Assembly (NCBI GenBank): GCA_947628165.1
Contig: CANQYV010000008.1
Coordinates: forward strand, 1-38,935
Reading direction: 5' to 3'
Source of the DNA: an uncultured Clostridia bacterium
GTDB lineage: Bacteria > Bacillota > Clostridia > Oscillospirales > CAG-272
DNA length: 38,935 nt
In this document: positions 15,570 through 21,922 of the stretch, piece by piece
Numbering within the stretch: position 1 is the first letter of the stretch
Layout of the letters: each line of letters opens with the position of its first letter
Notes under the pieces: model-generated
The model's database searches: none
Told to the model about the DNA's origin: nothing
The model's input: the letters and a program-made list of their open reading frames with translations, nothing else
Made by a program: the position numbers and the translations under genes

Positions 15570-16667
15570 TCAGCGCCCCGGGAGCTTCACGGTGAAGACG
15601 GAGCCGCAGGGGGAGCGGTCGGAAACCGTGACGCTGCCGCCGGAGGCCGCGAGTATGCGGGCGACGAGCGCGAGCCCGAGGCCGCTGCCCTCGTCCTTGT
15701 GGGAGCTGTCGCTCTGATAGAATTTCTCGAAGATGTGCGCTTTCTCCCCGTCGGGGATGCCGGGACCTCCGTCCGAGACGGTGACGGTCACGCCGTCGCC
15801 ATCCCCGTCTTTTGTGAGGCGGACGCCGACGTATCCGCCCTTCGGGTCGAATTTTATCGCGTTGTCGAGCAGGTTTGTCCAGACATGGAGCATAAGGCTC
15901 TCGCTGCAGGTGTACTCGGTGTCCTCGAGGTCGACGTCGAATTCGATTTCCTTTTCGGTCCATTTCGGCTCGAGCAGCAGTATCGCCTGCCGTATCTGCT
16001 CGTCGAGGCGGTAGCGGCGCTTGCCGCTGTCGATCGCCTGATTGTCTATTTTCGAGATAAGAAGGATGTCGGAGGCGAGGTCTGAGAGGCGCTTGGCGCT
16101 GTAGATTATCTTTTCGGCGTATTCGGAGCGCTCCTCGGGCGTGACGTCGGGCCCGCCGAGCAGCGTCGCGTACCCTTCGATCGCGCCTATCGGCGTTTTG
16201 AACTCGTGCGACACGTTCGAGATGAAGTCTTCGCCCACCATCTCGTTTGCGGAGAGCTCGCGCACCATAAGGTTGAAGCTCTCGTATATGTCCTGTATCT
16301 CCTTGATGCGGCTCTCGGTCTCGAGCGAAACGGAGAGGTCGCCGTCCGCGACCTCCGTCATCGCGCGGCTTATCTTGAGCACGGGGGAGAATATCTTGTT
16401 GTTTATGTATGACGCGGAGATTATGCCTACGATGAGGGAGAAGCCGATCAGCAGCAGCGACGGGTGGACGCGTATGCTTATCGGAAGAAGGGAGGAGAGC
16501 TCGCTCAGTATCAGAAGCGCGATCCCTATGCCGAGGATGACCTCAACGATGATGAGCATCGTGAAAAACACCCTTATGCTGACGCGGAGCTTTAAGCGCT
16601 TTTTCTTTTTCGGCTTTTTCTCCGCCGTGCCCTCCGCATTCGCTTTTTTCTTTTCCTTATCTTTCAC
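15570..16667 (-). CDS. two-component sensor histidine kinase
   Basis: A 365-residue kinase starting at GTG, which overlaps the regulator's TGA stop (GTGA). A Lys-rich N-terminus is followed by two membrane helices separated by only about ten residues, so there is no real extracellular sensor and sensing may occur in the membrane. A HAMP-like linker (NKIFSPVLKISRAMTEVADGDL) leads to the phospho-acceptor H box SHEFKTPIGAIEGY, then the ATP-binding N box NLLDNAIKF, G1 SDGGPGIPDG and G2 GSGLGLALV. The earlier in-frame extension runs into the regulator gene and is not real. It forms a cognate pair with the response regulator upstream. Confidence 0.93.
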   Translation of the reverse strand: MKDKEKKKANAEGTAEKKPKKKKRLKLRVSIRVFFTMLIIVEVILGIGIALLILSELSSLLPISIRVHPSLLLIGFSLIVGIISASYINNKIFSPVLKISRAMTEVADGDLSVSLETESRIKEIQDIYESFNLMVRELSANEMVGEDFISNVSHEFKTPIGAIEGYATLLGGPDVTPEERSEYAEKIIYSAKRLSDLASDILLISKIDNQAIDSGKRRYRLDEQIRQAILLLEPKWTEKEIEFDVDLEDTEYTCSESLMLHVWTNLLDNAIKFDPKGGYVGVRLTKDGDGDGVTVTVSDGGPGIPDGEKAHIFEKFYQSDSSHKDEGSGLGLALVARILAASGGSVTVSDRSPCGSVFTVKLPGR

Positions 16668-17335
16668 GTCTTTACCACCTTGTAGCCGACGCCTCTCATC
16701 GTCACGATCCTGAAGTCGGGATTGTCGCGGAAGCGATCTCTCAGTCTGCCTATGTGGACGTCGACGGTGTGGGTGTCGCTGTCGGTGTCGTAGCCCCAGA
16801 TGTCGTCCATAAGCTGCTGGCGCGTGAATATCCTGCCGGGGAACGACGCCATTTTGTAAAGGAGCATAAATTCCTTCTGCGGCAGAACGGAGGACTGCCC
16901 GCCGGAGATGACGGTCAGCGAGTCGCACTCGAGGACGGTGTCCCCTATCGTGAGCCTGCGCTCGTTTATCATCTGCGCCCGCCGCAGAAGCGCGCCGACG
17001 CGCAGCACCATCTCGTTCACGTTTATGGGCTTGACCATGTAGTCGTCGGTCCCGGAGAGAAAGCCGAGGCGCATGTCGTCAAACGCGTCCTTCGCCGTTA
17101 TCATCATGACGGGGATGCTGCGTCCCGTTTCGCGCAGCGAGCTCACGAGCTCGTAGCCGTCCATCACGGGCATCATTATGTCGGATATGACAAGGTCGTA
17201 GTAGTCGGCGTCGAGCGCGTCGAGCGCCTCGCGCCCGTCGGAGACGCCGCGGACGGCGTATCCGTTTTTCGTGAGCACGCGGGAGAAAAGCCCGCGAAGC
17301 TCGCGGTCGTCTTCCGCTATGAGTATCTTGAACAT
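16664..17335 (-). CDS. OmpR/PhoB-family response regulator
   Basis: A 223-residue regulator with a receiver domain (acidic pocket EDD near residues 8-10, phospho-acceptor Asp in LVISDIMMPVMDGYE near residue 51, Lys in ITAKDAF) and a winged-helix Trans_reg_C domain ending VDVHIGRLRDRFRDNPDFRIVTMRGVGYKVV. The ATG at 17335 starts directly on the family sequence FKILIAEDD and follows AAGGAG. It overlaps the kinase gene by four bases. The target genes are not evident; the regulator is divergent from the XRE gene. Confidence 0.95.
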   Translation of the reverse strand: MFKILIAEDDRELRGLFSRVLTKNGYAVRGVSDGREALDALDADYYDLVISDIMMPVMDGYELVSSLRETGRSIPVMMITAKDAFDDMRLGFLSGTDDYMVKPINVNEMVLRVGALLRRAQMINERRLTIGDTVLECDSLTVISGGQSSVLPQKEFMLLYKMASFPGRIFTRQQLMDDIWGYDTDSDTHTVDVHIGRLRDRFRDNPDFRIVTMRGVGYKVVKT

Positions 17336-17371
17336 ATGCCGACGAGACTCCTTTTCATACATTTAATATAT

Positions 17372-17399
17372 ATTATACACGCCGCAGAGCTTTTTTCAA
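17372..17399 (-). promoter_or_regulatory. promoter of the two-component operon
   Basis: On the minus strand TTGAAA (17399-17394), a 16-nt spacer and TATAAT (17377-17372), 37 nt before the regulator start. Confidence 0.65.
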
Positions 17400-17459
17400 C
17401 CTTAATTTTAGATCCGGAAGTAGAAAATCCTGCGATATGAGGGGTGATTTTTTGGCTGT

Positions 17460-17474
17460 TCAACCGCCGGTTGA
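17460..17474. promoter_or_regulatory. operator 1 of the XRE gene
   Basis: TCAACC-GCC-GGTTGA, a 15-bp dyad that overlaps the first four bases of the -35 element. Same layout as two further sites downstream. Confidence 0.75.
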
Positions 17475-17499
17475 CATACTTATCTTCACGGTGTATGAT
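17471..17499 (+). promoter_or_regulatory. sigma-A promoter of the XRE beta-repeat regulator
   Basis: TTGACA (17471-17476), 17 nt, TATGAT (17494-17499). The -35 element lies within operator 1, and operators 2 and 3 lie just downstream of the expected start, a repression layout. Confidence 0.8.
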
Positions 17500-17508
17500 A
17501 AAAGCGTA

Positions 17509-17523
17509 TCAACCAACGGTTGA
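17509..17523. promoter_or_regulatory. operator 2 of the XRE gene
   Basis: TCAACC-AAC-GGTTGA, a 15-bp dyad at about +3 to +17 relative to the predicted transcription start. Confidence 0.75.
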
Positions 17524-17532
17524 AAATGCCTT

Positions 17533-17547
17533 TCAACAAATTGTTGA
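17533..17547. promoter_or_regulatory. operator 3 of the XRE gene
   Basis: TCAACA-AAT-TGTTGA, the same 15-bp layout with one changed base per half-site; its centre is 24 bp from that of operator 2. Confidence 0.7.
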
Positions 17548-17721
17548 TTGACTTTTTTCGCCGTTTCGGTTACGCTTTTTTCATAGGCGGGACGCCGGGA
17601 GCTCACGGTGAAACGCGAAAAAATGCGCGGAGACCGAACCATGAAATTTTGTTTCGGAAGAAAAAAGAAAACGCCTCAGGGGCGTGCGGAAGACGGGAAA
17701 AATGAAACGGAGGAATATACG

Positions 17722-19128
17722 ATGAGAGACACTTTCGCGTTAAGGCTTAAGGAAAAGCGCAGGCAGCGGGGCATGAGCCAGGAGCAGCTCGCGGCGGTCT
17801 GCGGCGTCAGTGTGCAGGCCGTGTCAAAGTGGGAGTGCGCGCAGTCGTACCCGGACATAGAGCTATTGGAAATCATAGCGGACACGTTCGGCGTGACGAT
17901 AGACGCGCTTTTGCGCGAGGGAGCCGATGAGGGCGCGGAGCCCGAGCCGGATAAAACCGAGAACGCGGAAGACACGGCGGACACGGCGGACACGGACGAA
18001 AAGCTGCTTTCGGCGGTGGCGGAGAAATTCGGCGTCAGGCGTGAGGACATCGAAAGCGTCGACGTGCACATGAGCACGGGAGAGGGAACGCTGACGGATG
18101 TTTTCGGCGGAGAGGACATACCCGGCATACGCGACGACGGCGTTCTGCGCGTCGTGCAGTTTTTGGGAAAGCGTCCGCTCGGGAAGAGCGAATTCGCGGA
18201 CGCGGGCGAGAGGATTCCGCTCGCGCTTTCAGGCGTCGCCGGGTACGGAGACGTAAAGGTCGAGATATGGGGCGACGCGGACGTCTTTATAGGAGACAAC
18301 AAGGGCGTGTCCGTGTCCTTAAACGTCGGCGGCGACGTGACGGTAAACGACGGGGCAGTCAACGGGTCCGTGACAGCGGGAGGTGACGTGAGCTGCGGCG
18401 GCGTCGGCGGGAGCGTGTCCGCAGAGGGTGACGTGAACTGCGGCGGCGTCGGCGGCAGTGCGTCCGCAAACGGAGATGTGAACTGCGGCGCTGTCTGCGG
18501 AGGTGCGTCTGCGGGCGGTGACGTAAACTGCGGCGACGTCAGCGGGAGCCTGTCAGCCGGAGGAGATGTGAGCTGCGGGAATGTAGACGGGGATATTTGC
18601 GCGGGCGGAGATGTGAACTGCGGCGACGTCGACGGGGATATTTCCGCAGGCGGTGATGTCGAATGCAACGACGTTGAGGGCAGCGTCGAGGCGGGAGGCG
18701 GCGTTGAATGCGGCAGCATCGGCGGGAGAGCTTCCGCCGACGGCAAGGACGCAAAAAAACAGTCCGGGCGCGTGGAGCACATCAGCTTCGATATCCCCGA
18801 CTTTTCGATGCTCGGAGAGCAGATAAGCCGAAAGGTCAACGAGGCTGTGGAGCGCGCGTTCGGTCCGCAGAACGGAGCCGGCAACAAAAAGGACGACGAC
18901 GCGCTCTTTGAAGAGGCGCTCGAGCTCGCGGTCAGCGAGGGGAAAATATCGAACTCGCGCTTGCAGTCAAAACTTCGCGTCAGCTACGGTGACGCGGAGC
19001 GCATTATCTCAAAGATGGAGGCCTTCGGCTATATCAAAAAGGATCAGGACTCGCGCCTGTACCGCACGGTCATCACCCGCCGGGAGCTCGACGAAATCAA
19101 AGGCAAATCCCAAAACGAAAACAAATAA
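17722..19128 (+). CDS. XRE-family regulator with beta-repeat cysteine ladder and FtsK-gamma-like C-terminus
   Basis: A 468-residue multi-domain protein. Residues 3-66 are a Cro/C1 helix-turn-helix (RRQRGMSQEQLAAVCGVSVQAVSKWE). An acidic linker (67-95) and a folded region (95-200) follow. Residues 203-339 are tandem 15-residue repeats of the form GGDVxCGxVxGxxSA, eight of them near-perfect, likely a beta-solenoid like bactofilins; one Cys recurs exactly every 15 residues (225, 240, 255, 270, 285, 300, 315, 330). Residues about 392-440 match the FtsK gamma winged helix (ALFEEALELAVSEGKISNSRLQSKLRVSYGDAERIISKMEAFGYI). CGGAGG precedes this ATG; an in-frame ATG at 17641 with GGAG is possible and would add 27 residues. 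No membrane segment, so it is cytoplasmic. Autoregulation is inferred from the operators. Confidence 0.85.
   Translation: MRDTFALRLKEKRRQRGMSQEQLAAVCGVSVQAVSKWECAQSYPDIELLEIIADTFGVTIDALLREGADEGAEPEPDKTENAEDTADTADTDEKLLSAVAEKFGVRREDIESVDVHMSTGEGTLTDVFGGEDIPGIRDDGVLRVVQFLGKRPLGKSEFADAGERIPLALSGVAGYGDVKVEIWGDADVFIGDNKGVSVSLNVGGDVTVNDGAVNGSVTAGGDVSCGGVGGSVSAEGDVNCGGVGGSASANGDVNCGAVCGGASAGGDVNCGDVSGSLSAGGDVSCGNVDGDICAGGDVNCGDVDGDISAGGDVECNDVEGSVEAGGGVECGSIGGRASADGKDAKKQSGRVEHISFDIPDFSMLGEQISRKVNEAVERAFGPQNGAGNKKDDDALFEEALELAVSEGKISNSRLQSKLRVSYGDAERIISKMEAFGYIKKDQDSRLYRTVITRRELDEIKGKSQNENK
18379..18738 (+). repeat. 45-bp coding tandem repeats (eight units)
   Basis: Eight 45-bp units encode the 15-residue repeats of the XRE protein. 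Units differ at several positions, so this is an old, selected repeat and not a recent expansion. Confidence 0.85.
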
Positions 19129-19132
19129 CCCC

Positions 19133-19213
19133 CTTTCATGAAAGCTTTAAAAGGGGAGCGCGAGGGGAAAGCTTTCGGCGCCGTCGCAGACGCGCTTAAA
19201 GTTTTCCCCTCGC
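19133..19213. terminator. terminator region between convergent genes
   Basis: Two stems: CCCCTTT with AAAGGGG (about 19133-19157), and GCGAGGGGAAA (19160-19170) with TTTTCCCCTCGC (19202-19213) enclosing a smaller GC stem. They separate the XRE gene from the zinc-ribbon gene. Confidence 0.65.
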
Positions 19214-19221
19214 ATATTTAT

Positions 19222-19581
19222 TTACTCAACCTTCGCGCCGCAGTTTTTGCAGAACGAGGAATCGGCGGGGATCTCCGCGCCGCACTTCGGGCAGAGGCGG
19301 TGGTTTTTGAAATCGGCGAGCTGCGCCTTGCAGTCGGCGATCTCGGCGTTGATCTCCGTTATGTCCGCCATGAGGTCGGATATTGCCTCCGTCGTCTCGT
19401 CGCCGTCCATGACGGCGCTGTAATAGAGGCGGCCGATGCCCTCATACGTCATCGCGAGCCTTGTTTCCGCGAGGTGCAGGCGGTATCTCACCTTCGCGGC
19501 GTTCGTCAGCTCGCCTGCCTTTTTTACGGTGAAATTCGCGGCGTCCGTCGCCGTCTTTGATACGTCATCCCAGAATGTCAT
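19222..19581 (-). CDS. zinc-ribbon protein with coiled-coil N-terminus
   Basis: A 119-residue protein: an N-terminal helix-rich part (residues 1-85, probable coiled coil, DLMADITEINAEIADCKAQLADF) and a C-terminal zinc ribbon CPKCGAEIPADSSFCKNCGAKVE with four Cys ligands. AAGGAG precedes the ATG. Such short proteins are common in clostridia and have no assigned function; a scaffold or nucleic-acid role would be guesswork. Confidence 0.85.
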   Translation of the reverse strand: MTFWDDVSKTATDAANFTVKKAGELTNAAKVRYRLHLAETRLAMTYEGIGRLYYSAVMDGDETTEAISDLMADITEINAEIADCKAQLADFKNHRLCPKCGAEIPADSSFCKNCGAKVE

Positions 19582-19681
19582 AGCGTGATCTCCTTTTTGC
19601 GTTTGAAAAAGCGTTTGTTTACGATATCATTATACGGCGGCGCGGGCGGATTGTCAAACGAAATATGTCGCCGTCCGCCGT

Positions 19682-19711
19682 GAATACGCGGCGGAGAAGA
19701 CGAGAATAATA
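19682..19711 (+). promoter_or_regulatory. candidate sigma-G (forespore) promoter of spoVAC
   Basis: GAATA (19682-19686), 18 nt, then AATAATA (19705-19711) matches the forespore consensus GHATR and CATWHTA at all but the first -10 base. It lies 34 nt before the spoVAC start, consistent with the known sigma-G control of spoVA genes. Confidence 0.55.
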
Positions 19712-19745
19712 ATGTCAGGACCTTTTGAGAAAAGGAAAGAGAAAA

Positions 19746-20192
19746 ATGAACATTTCAAACGAGGAATATAAAAAATTCGCCGACAAGTCGGCGAAAAAAT
19801 CGCCGTGCGCGAAAAACTGCGTCCACGCGTTTCTTGTCGGCGGGCTCATCTGTACGATAGGGGAGCTTTTAGGCACGCTATACGGCGCGCTCGGCGCGGA
19901 AAAGGAGGACGCGGCGATATACGCGTCGATAACGCTCGTGTTTCTGGCGGCGCTCCTTACCGGCATCGGAGTTTTTGACAGGATTGCGAAGTGGGCAGGC
20001 GCCGGCACGCTCGTGCCGATAACGGGGTTTGCAAACTCCGTCGTCTCGCCCGCGATAGACAATAAGGCGGAAGGGTGGGTGCTCGGCGTCGGCGCGAAGA
20101 TATTCACGATAGCGGGCCCCGTCATCCTCTACGGCATACTGACAGGCGCCGCATACGGCGTCATATATTGGCTCTTCACGCTCGGAGGATAA
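19746..20192 (+). CDS. spoVAC: stage V sporulation protein AC
   Basis: A 148-residue integral membrane protein, closely matching SpoVAC: NCVHAFLVGGLICTIGELLG near residue 25, LLTGIGVFDRIAKWAGAGTLVPITGFANSVVSPA near residue 70, and GVGAKIFTIAGPVILYGI. SpoVAC forms a channel in the spore inner membrane for dipicolinic acid uptake and release and works with SpoVAD and SpoVAE. The ATG follows AAGGA. The gene stands alone: its terminator follows at once and no spoVAD or spoVAE is in the window, whereas these are usually cotranscribed. A forespore-type promoter precedes it. Confidence 0.93.
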   Translation: MNISNEEYKKFADKSAKKSPCAKNCVHAFLVGGLICTIGELLGTLYGALGAEKEDAAIYASITLVFLAALLTGIGVFDRIAKWAGAGTLVPITGFANSVVSPAIDNKAEGWVLGVGAKIFTIAGPVILYGILTGAAYGVIYWLFTLGG

Positions 20193-20211
20193 AAAACGTT
20201 TTCCAAAACCG

Positions 20212-20249
20212 AAAAAGCGCGCTCGTTTTTCACGCGAGCGCGCTTTTTT
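20212..20249. terminator. bidirectional terminator after spoVAC
   Basis: AAAAAGCGCGCTCG pairs with CGAGCGCGCTTTTT over a short loop. T tracts occur on both strands, so it can also stop leftward transcription leaving the invertible segment, whose edge is ten bases away. Confidence 0.85.
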
Positions 20250-20259
20250 ATGTCCGTCC

Positions 20260-20285
20260 GGTCGCAGAGTTATTCACTCTGCGTC
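20260..20285. repeat. left inverted repeat (IR-L), recombination core site
   Basis: A 26-bp sequence present again as an exact reverse complement at 21748-21773. Inside it is the dyad GCAGAGTtattcACTCTGC, extended by one CG pair on each side, the shape of a tyrosine-recombinase core site: two arms around a short asymmetric crossover region. Confidence 0.88.
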
Positions 20286-20313
20286 CGTATTTTATCATCC
20301 TCAGAATATACAC

Positions 20314-20342
20314 AGTATAGCACACACGACGCAGATTTTCAA
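20314..20342 (-). promoter_or_regulatory. outward-facing promoter inside the invertible segment
   Basis: On the minus strand TTGAAA (20342-20337), a 17-nt spacer and TATACT (20319-20314) with an adjoining TGC (extended -10) form a strong promoter pointing out through the left repeat. Transcription should begin near 20307. If the segment is inverted, it would point right, about 200 nt before the kinase gene of the peptide operon. Confidence 0.75.
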
Positions 20343-20453
20343 TAGCTTGCGGCGAAAAAACAAAAAAATCGTCCGAAAAAATACCGCAGGAGCGGCGGTT
20401 AGGAATACAAAAGCCGTATTTCTGCCCGAAATCGGCTTTTGGCGGCATATATC

Positions 20454-20473
20454 GCAGTCAGAAAAGCAGTCAG
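20454..20473 (+). repeat. paired GCAGTCAG repeats (candidate integrase arm sites)
   Basis: Two GCAGTCAG copies (20454-20461 and 20466-20473) are 12 bp apart. A third copy occurs at 21661-21668, on the other side of the recombinase gene. Tn916-type integrases bind such direct repeats with their N-terminal domain. Confidence 0.5.
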
Positions 20474-20490
20474 GAAACGCGAAAATAAGT

Positions 20491-20502
20491 TTCTGATATA
20501 CT
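20491..20502 (+). promoter_or_regulatory. extended -10 promoter of the recombinase gene
   Basis: TGATATACT (TGN plus TATACT at 20497-20502) without a clear -35 element, 37 nt before the recombinase start. It lies next to the arm-type repeats, so binding of the recombinase could repress it. Confidence 0.45.
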
Positions 20503-20538
20503 TGAAGCACAACAGTTTCCGACAAAGGGGAAAAAACA

Positions 20539-21654
20539 ATGCCGAGAAAAGGAGAAAACATCTTCAAACGCAAGGACGGACGCTGGGAGGCAAGGTATGT
20601 CAAGGGATACGAGCTTTCCGGCAAGATCAGGTACGGGTTCTGCTACGGCAAAACCTACAGGGAGGCGAAAGAAAAGGTCACGCTGTGCAAAGCGGCACTT
20701 TTGGCGGGTGCGCCTGTGCCTGCGGCAAACCGCCGCCGCAGACTTTCCTTTTTCTGCGGGGAATGGCTGTGTCTCGAAAAAGGGAAAGTGAAAGAATCCA
20801 CATATGTAAAGTACGATACTATCTTGAAAAATCACATCATACCCAAGCTCGGCGGGTGCTTCCCGCAGGGTATCACAACGCAGCTTGCGGAGCAGTTCAA
20901 GCAGGAGCTTATGGTCGAGGGGCTTTCCGCCAAGACCGTTCGGGATATCCTCACGGTGCTGCGCACGGTCTTGAAATATGCCGAGGCGCAGTCTCCCGGC
21001 ACATTCCCCGCCGTTGAGATAGCATACCCGAAGGAGCAGAAAAGGGAAGCCCGCGTTCTCAGCCTTGACGAGCAGCGGCGCTTTGTGTCATATCTTCTGA
21101 CCGACATGGACGAATGCAAGCTCGGCGTCATTCTGGCGCTGCTTACGGGCCTTCGGCTCGGAGAGCTCTGTGCCCTGAAATGGGAGAATATCTCGCTTTC
21201 GGACAGGACGATACATGTATGCGCAACGATGCAGAGGCTGCGTGATTATGAAAACACGGGGAGCGGAAAAACAAAGGTAACGATCGGCAGCCCCAAGAGC
21301 AGCACATCAGTCAGGACGATCCCTCTCGCGGAGAGCGCGGTCAGGCTCTGCGGACTGTATGATCCGCACAGTCCCGCCGCGTTTCTTTTGACCGGCACGG
21401 AGCGGTTTATGGAGCCGCGTCAGGTGCAGAAGCGGCTTACGAAATATACTGAGGAGTGCGGACTTGAGGGAGTCCATTTTCACACGATCCGCCACACATT
21501 CGCCACGCGCTGCGTGGAGGCGGGATTTGAGCTGAAGAGCCTCAGCGAGATACTCGGTCATTCAGACACGTCTATAACGCTCAACAGATATGTCCATTCC
21601 TCAATGGAGCTGAAGCGCGAAAATATGGACAAGCTGGCGGTCGCGGTTCTGTGA
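20539..21654 (+). CDS. tyrosine recombinase (Tn916-type integrase family)
   Basis: A 371-residue recombinase. Residues 1-55 (KGENIFKRKDGRWEARYVKG) resemble the arm-binding domain of Tn916-like integrases; residues 70-160 form the SAM-like core-binding domain; residues 170-371 are catalytic. The residues needed for strand exchange are all visible: Arg206 (LLTGLRLGEL), Lys253 (SPKSSTS), His315 and Arg318 (HTIRHTFATR), His341 (LGHSDTSIT) and nucleophile Tyr351. AAAGGGG precedes the ATG. No excisionase gene is present. The gene is flanked by inverted 26-bp sites, so its likely job is DNA inversion of the segment that carries it. Confidence 0.93.
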   Translation: MPRKGENIFKRKDGRWEARYVKGYELSGKIRYGFCYGKTYREAKEKVTLCKAALLAGAPVPAANRRRRLSFFCGEWLCLEKGKVKESTYVKYDTILKNHIIPKLGGCFPQGITTQLAEQFKQELMVEGLSAKTVRDILTVLRTVLKYAEAQSPGTFPAVEIAYPKEQKREARVLSLDEQRRFVSYLLTDMDECKLGVILALLTGLRLGELCALKWENISLSDRTIHVCATMQRLRDYENTGSGKTKVTIGSPKSSTSVRTIPLAESAVRLCGLYDPHSPAAFLLTGTERFMEPRQVQKRLTKYTEECGLEGVHFHTIRHTFATRCVEAGFELKSLSEILGHSDTSITLNRYVHSSMELKRENMDKLAVAVL

Positions 21655-21660
21655 ACGATA

Positions 21661-21668
21661 GCAGTCAG
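21661..21668 (+). repeat. third GCAGTCAG repeat (candidate arm site)
   Basis: An exact copy of the two octamers at 20454-20473, located seven bases after the recombinase stop codon. Confidence 0.45.
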
Positions 21669-21747
21669 ACTTTTCAGTCGCGAAAGGGAGAAAGGAGGCG
21701 GCACTTAACCGCGGCATAAGAAAGCGGGCGGCGTCTGTGCCGGCGTT

Positions 21748-21773
21748 GACGCAGAGTGAATAACTCTGCGACC
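21748..21773. repeat. right inverted repeat (IR-R), recombination core site
   Basis: Exact reverse complement of 20260-20285, with the asymmetric centre read as gaata on the plus strand. Confidence 0.88.
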
Positions 21774-21862
21774 GTACACATATATATAGTATATCCGGCT
21801 GTCAGCTTTTTTATTTGGTCTTATCGGGAAAAATTTGTCTTGGCGTGTATTGTGCCGAAAAG

Positions 21863-21922
21863 ATGAAACGCGGAGCCAAGGACGGGCCGTCTGAATCAAA
21901 AGCCTCGGCATATTTGGGTTAA
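21863..21922 (+). CDS. possible 19-residue leader ORF coupled to the kinase gene
   Basis: A short ORF (MKRGAKDGPSESKASAYLG) ends in TAA that overlaps the kinase ATG as TAATG. The kinase start has no visible Shine-Dalgarno sequence, so translational coupling from this leader would explain its expression. The leader's own ribosome site is weak. Confidence 0.3.
   Translation: MKRGAKDGPSESKASAYLG

Larger units (their letters stand above)
20260..21773. mobile_element. predicted invertible DNA segment carrying its own tyrosine recombinase
   Basis: The 1,514-bp segment is bounded by exact 26-bp inverted repeats and contains a complete tyrosine recombinase gene, candidate arm-type sites near both ends and an outward promoter inside the left edge. 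Inverted (not direct) orientation of the core sites predicts inversion rather than excision. The shown orientation would place the promoter away from the downstream peptide operon. There is no target tRNA and no cargo other than the recombinase. Structure is seen; inversion is inferred. Confidence 0.7.

Noticed and set aside
18379-18738. CRISPR-like or noncoding tandem repeat
   Set aside because: The 45-bp period is in frame and encodes a regular 15-residue protein repeat with conserved positions.
21686-21706. AAAGGAGGCGGCACT after the recombinase gene, shared with the ECF sigma gene ribosome site
   Set aside because: No start codon or ORF follows it, so it is taken as chance or a gene remnant too short to call.
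20260-21773. The 26-bp repeats as attL and attR of an integrated element
   Set aside because: They are inverted, while attachment sites of an integrated element are in direct orientation, and there is no tRNA target or transfer gene.
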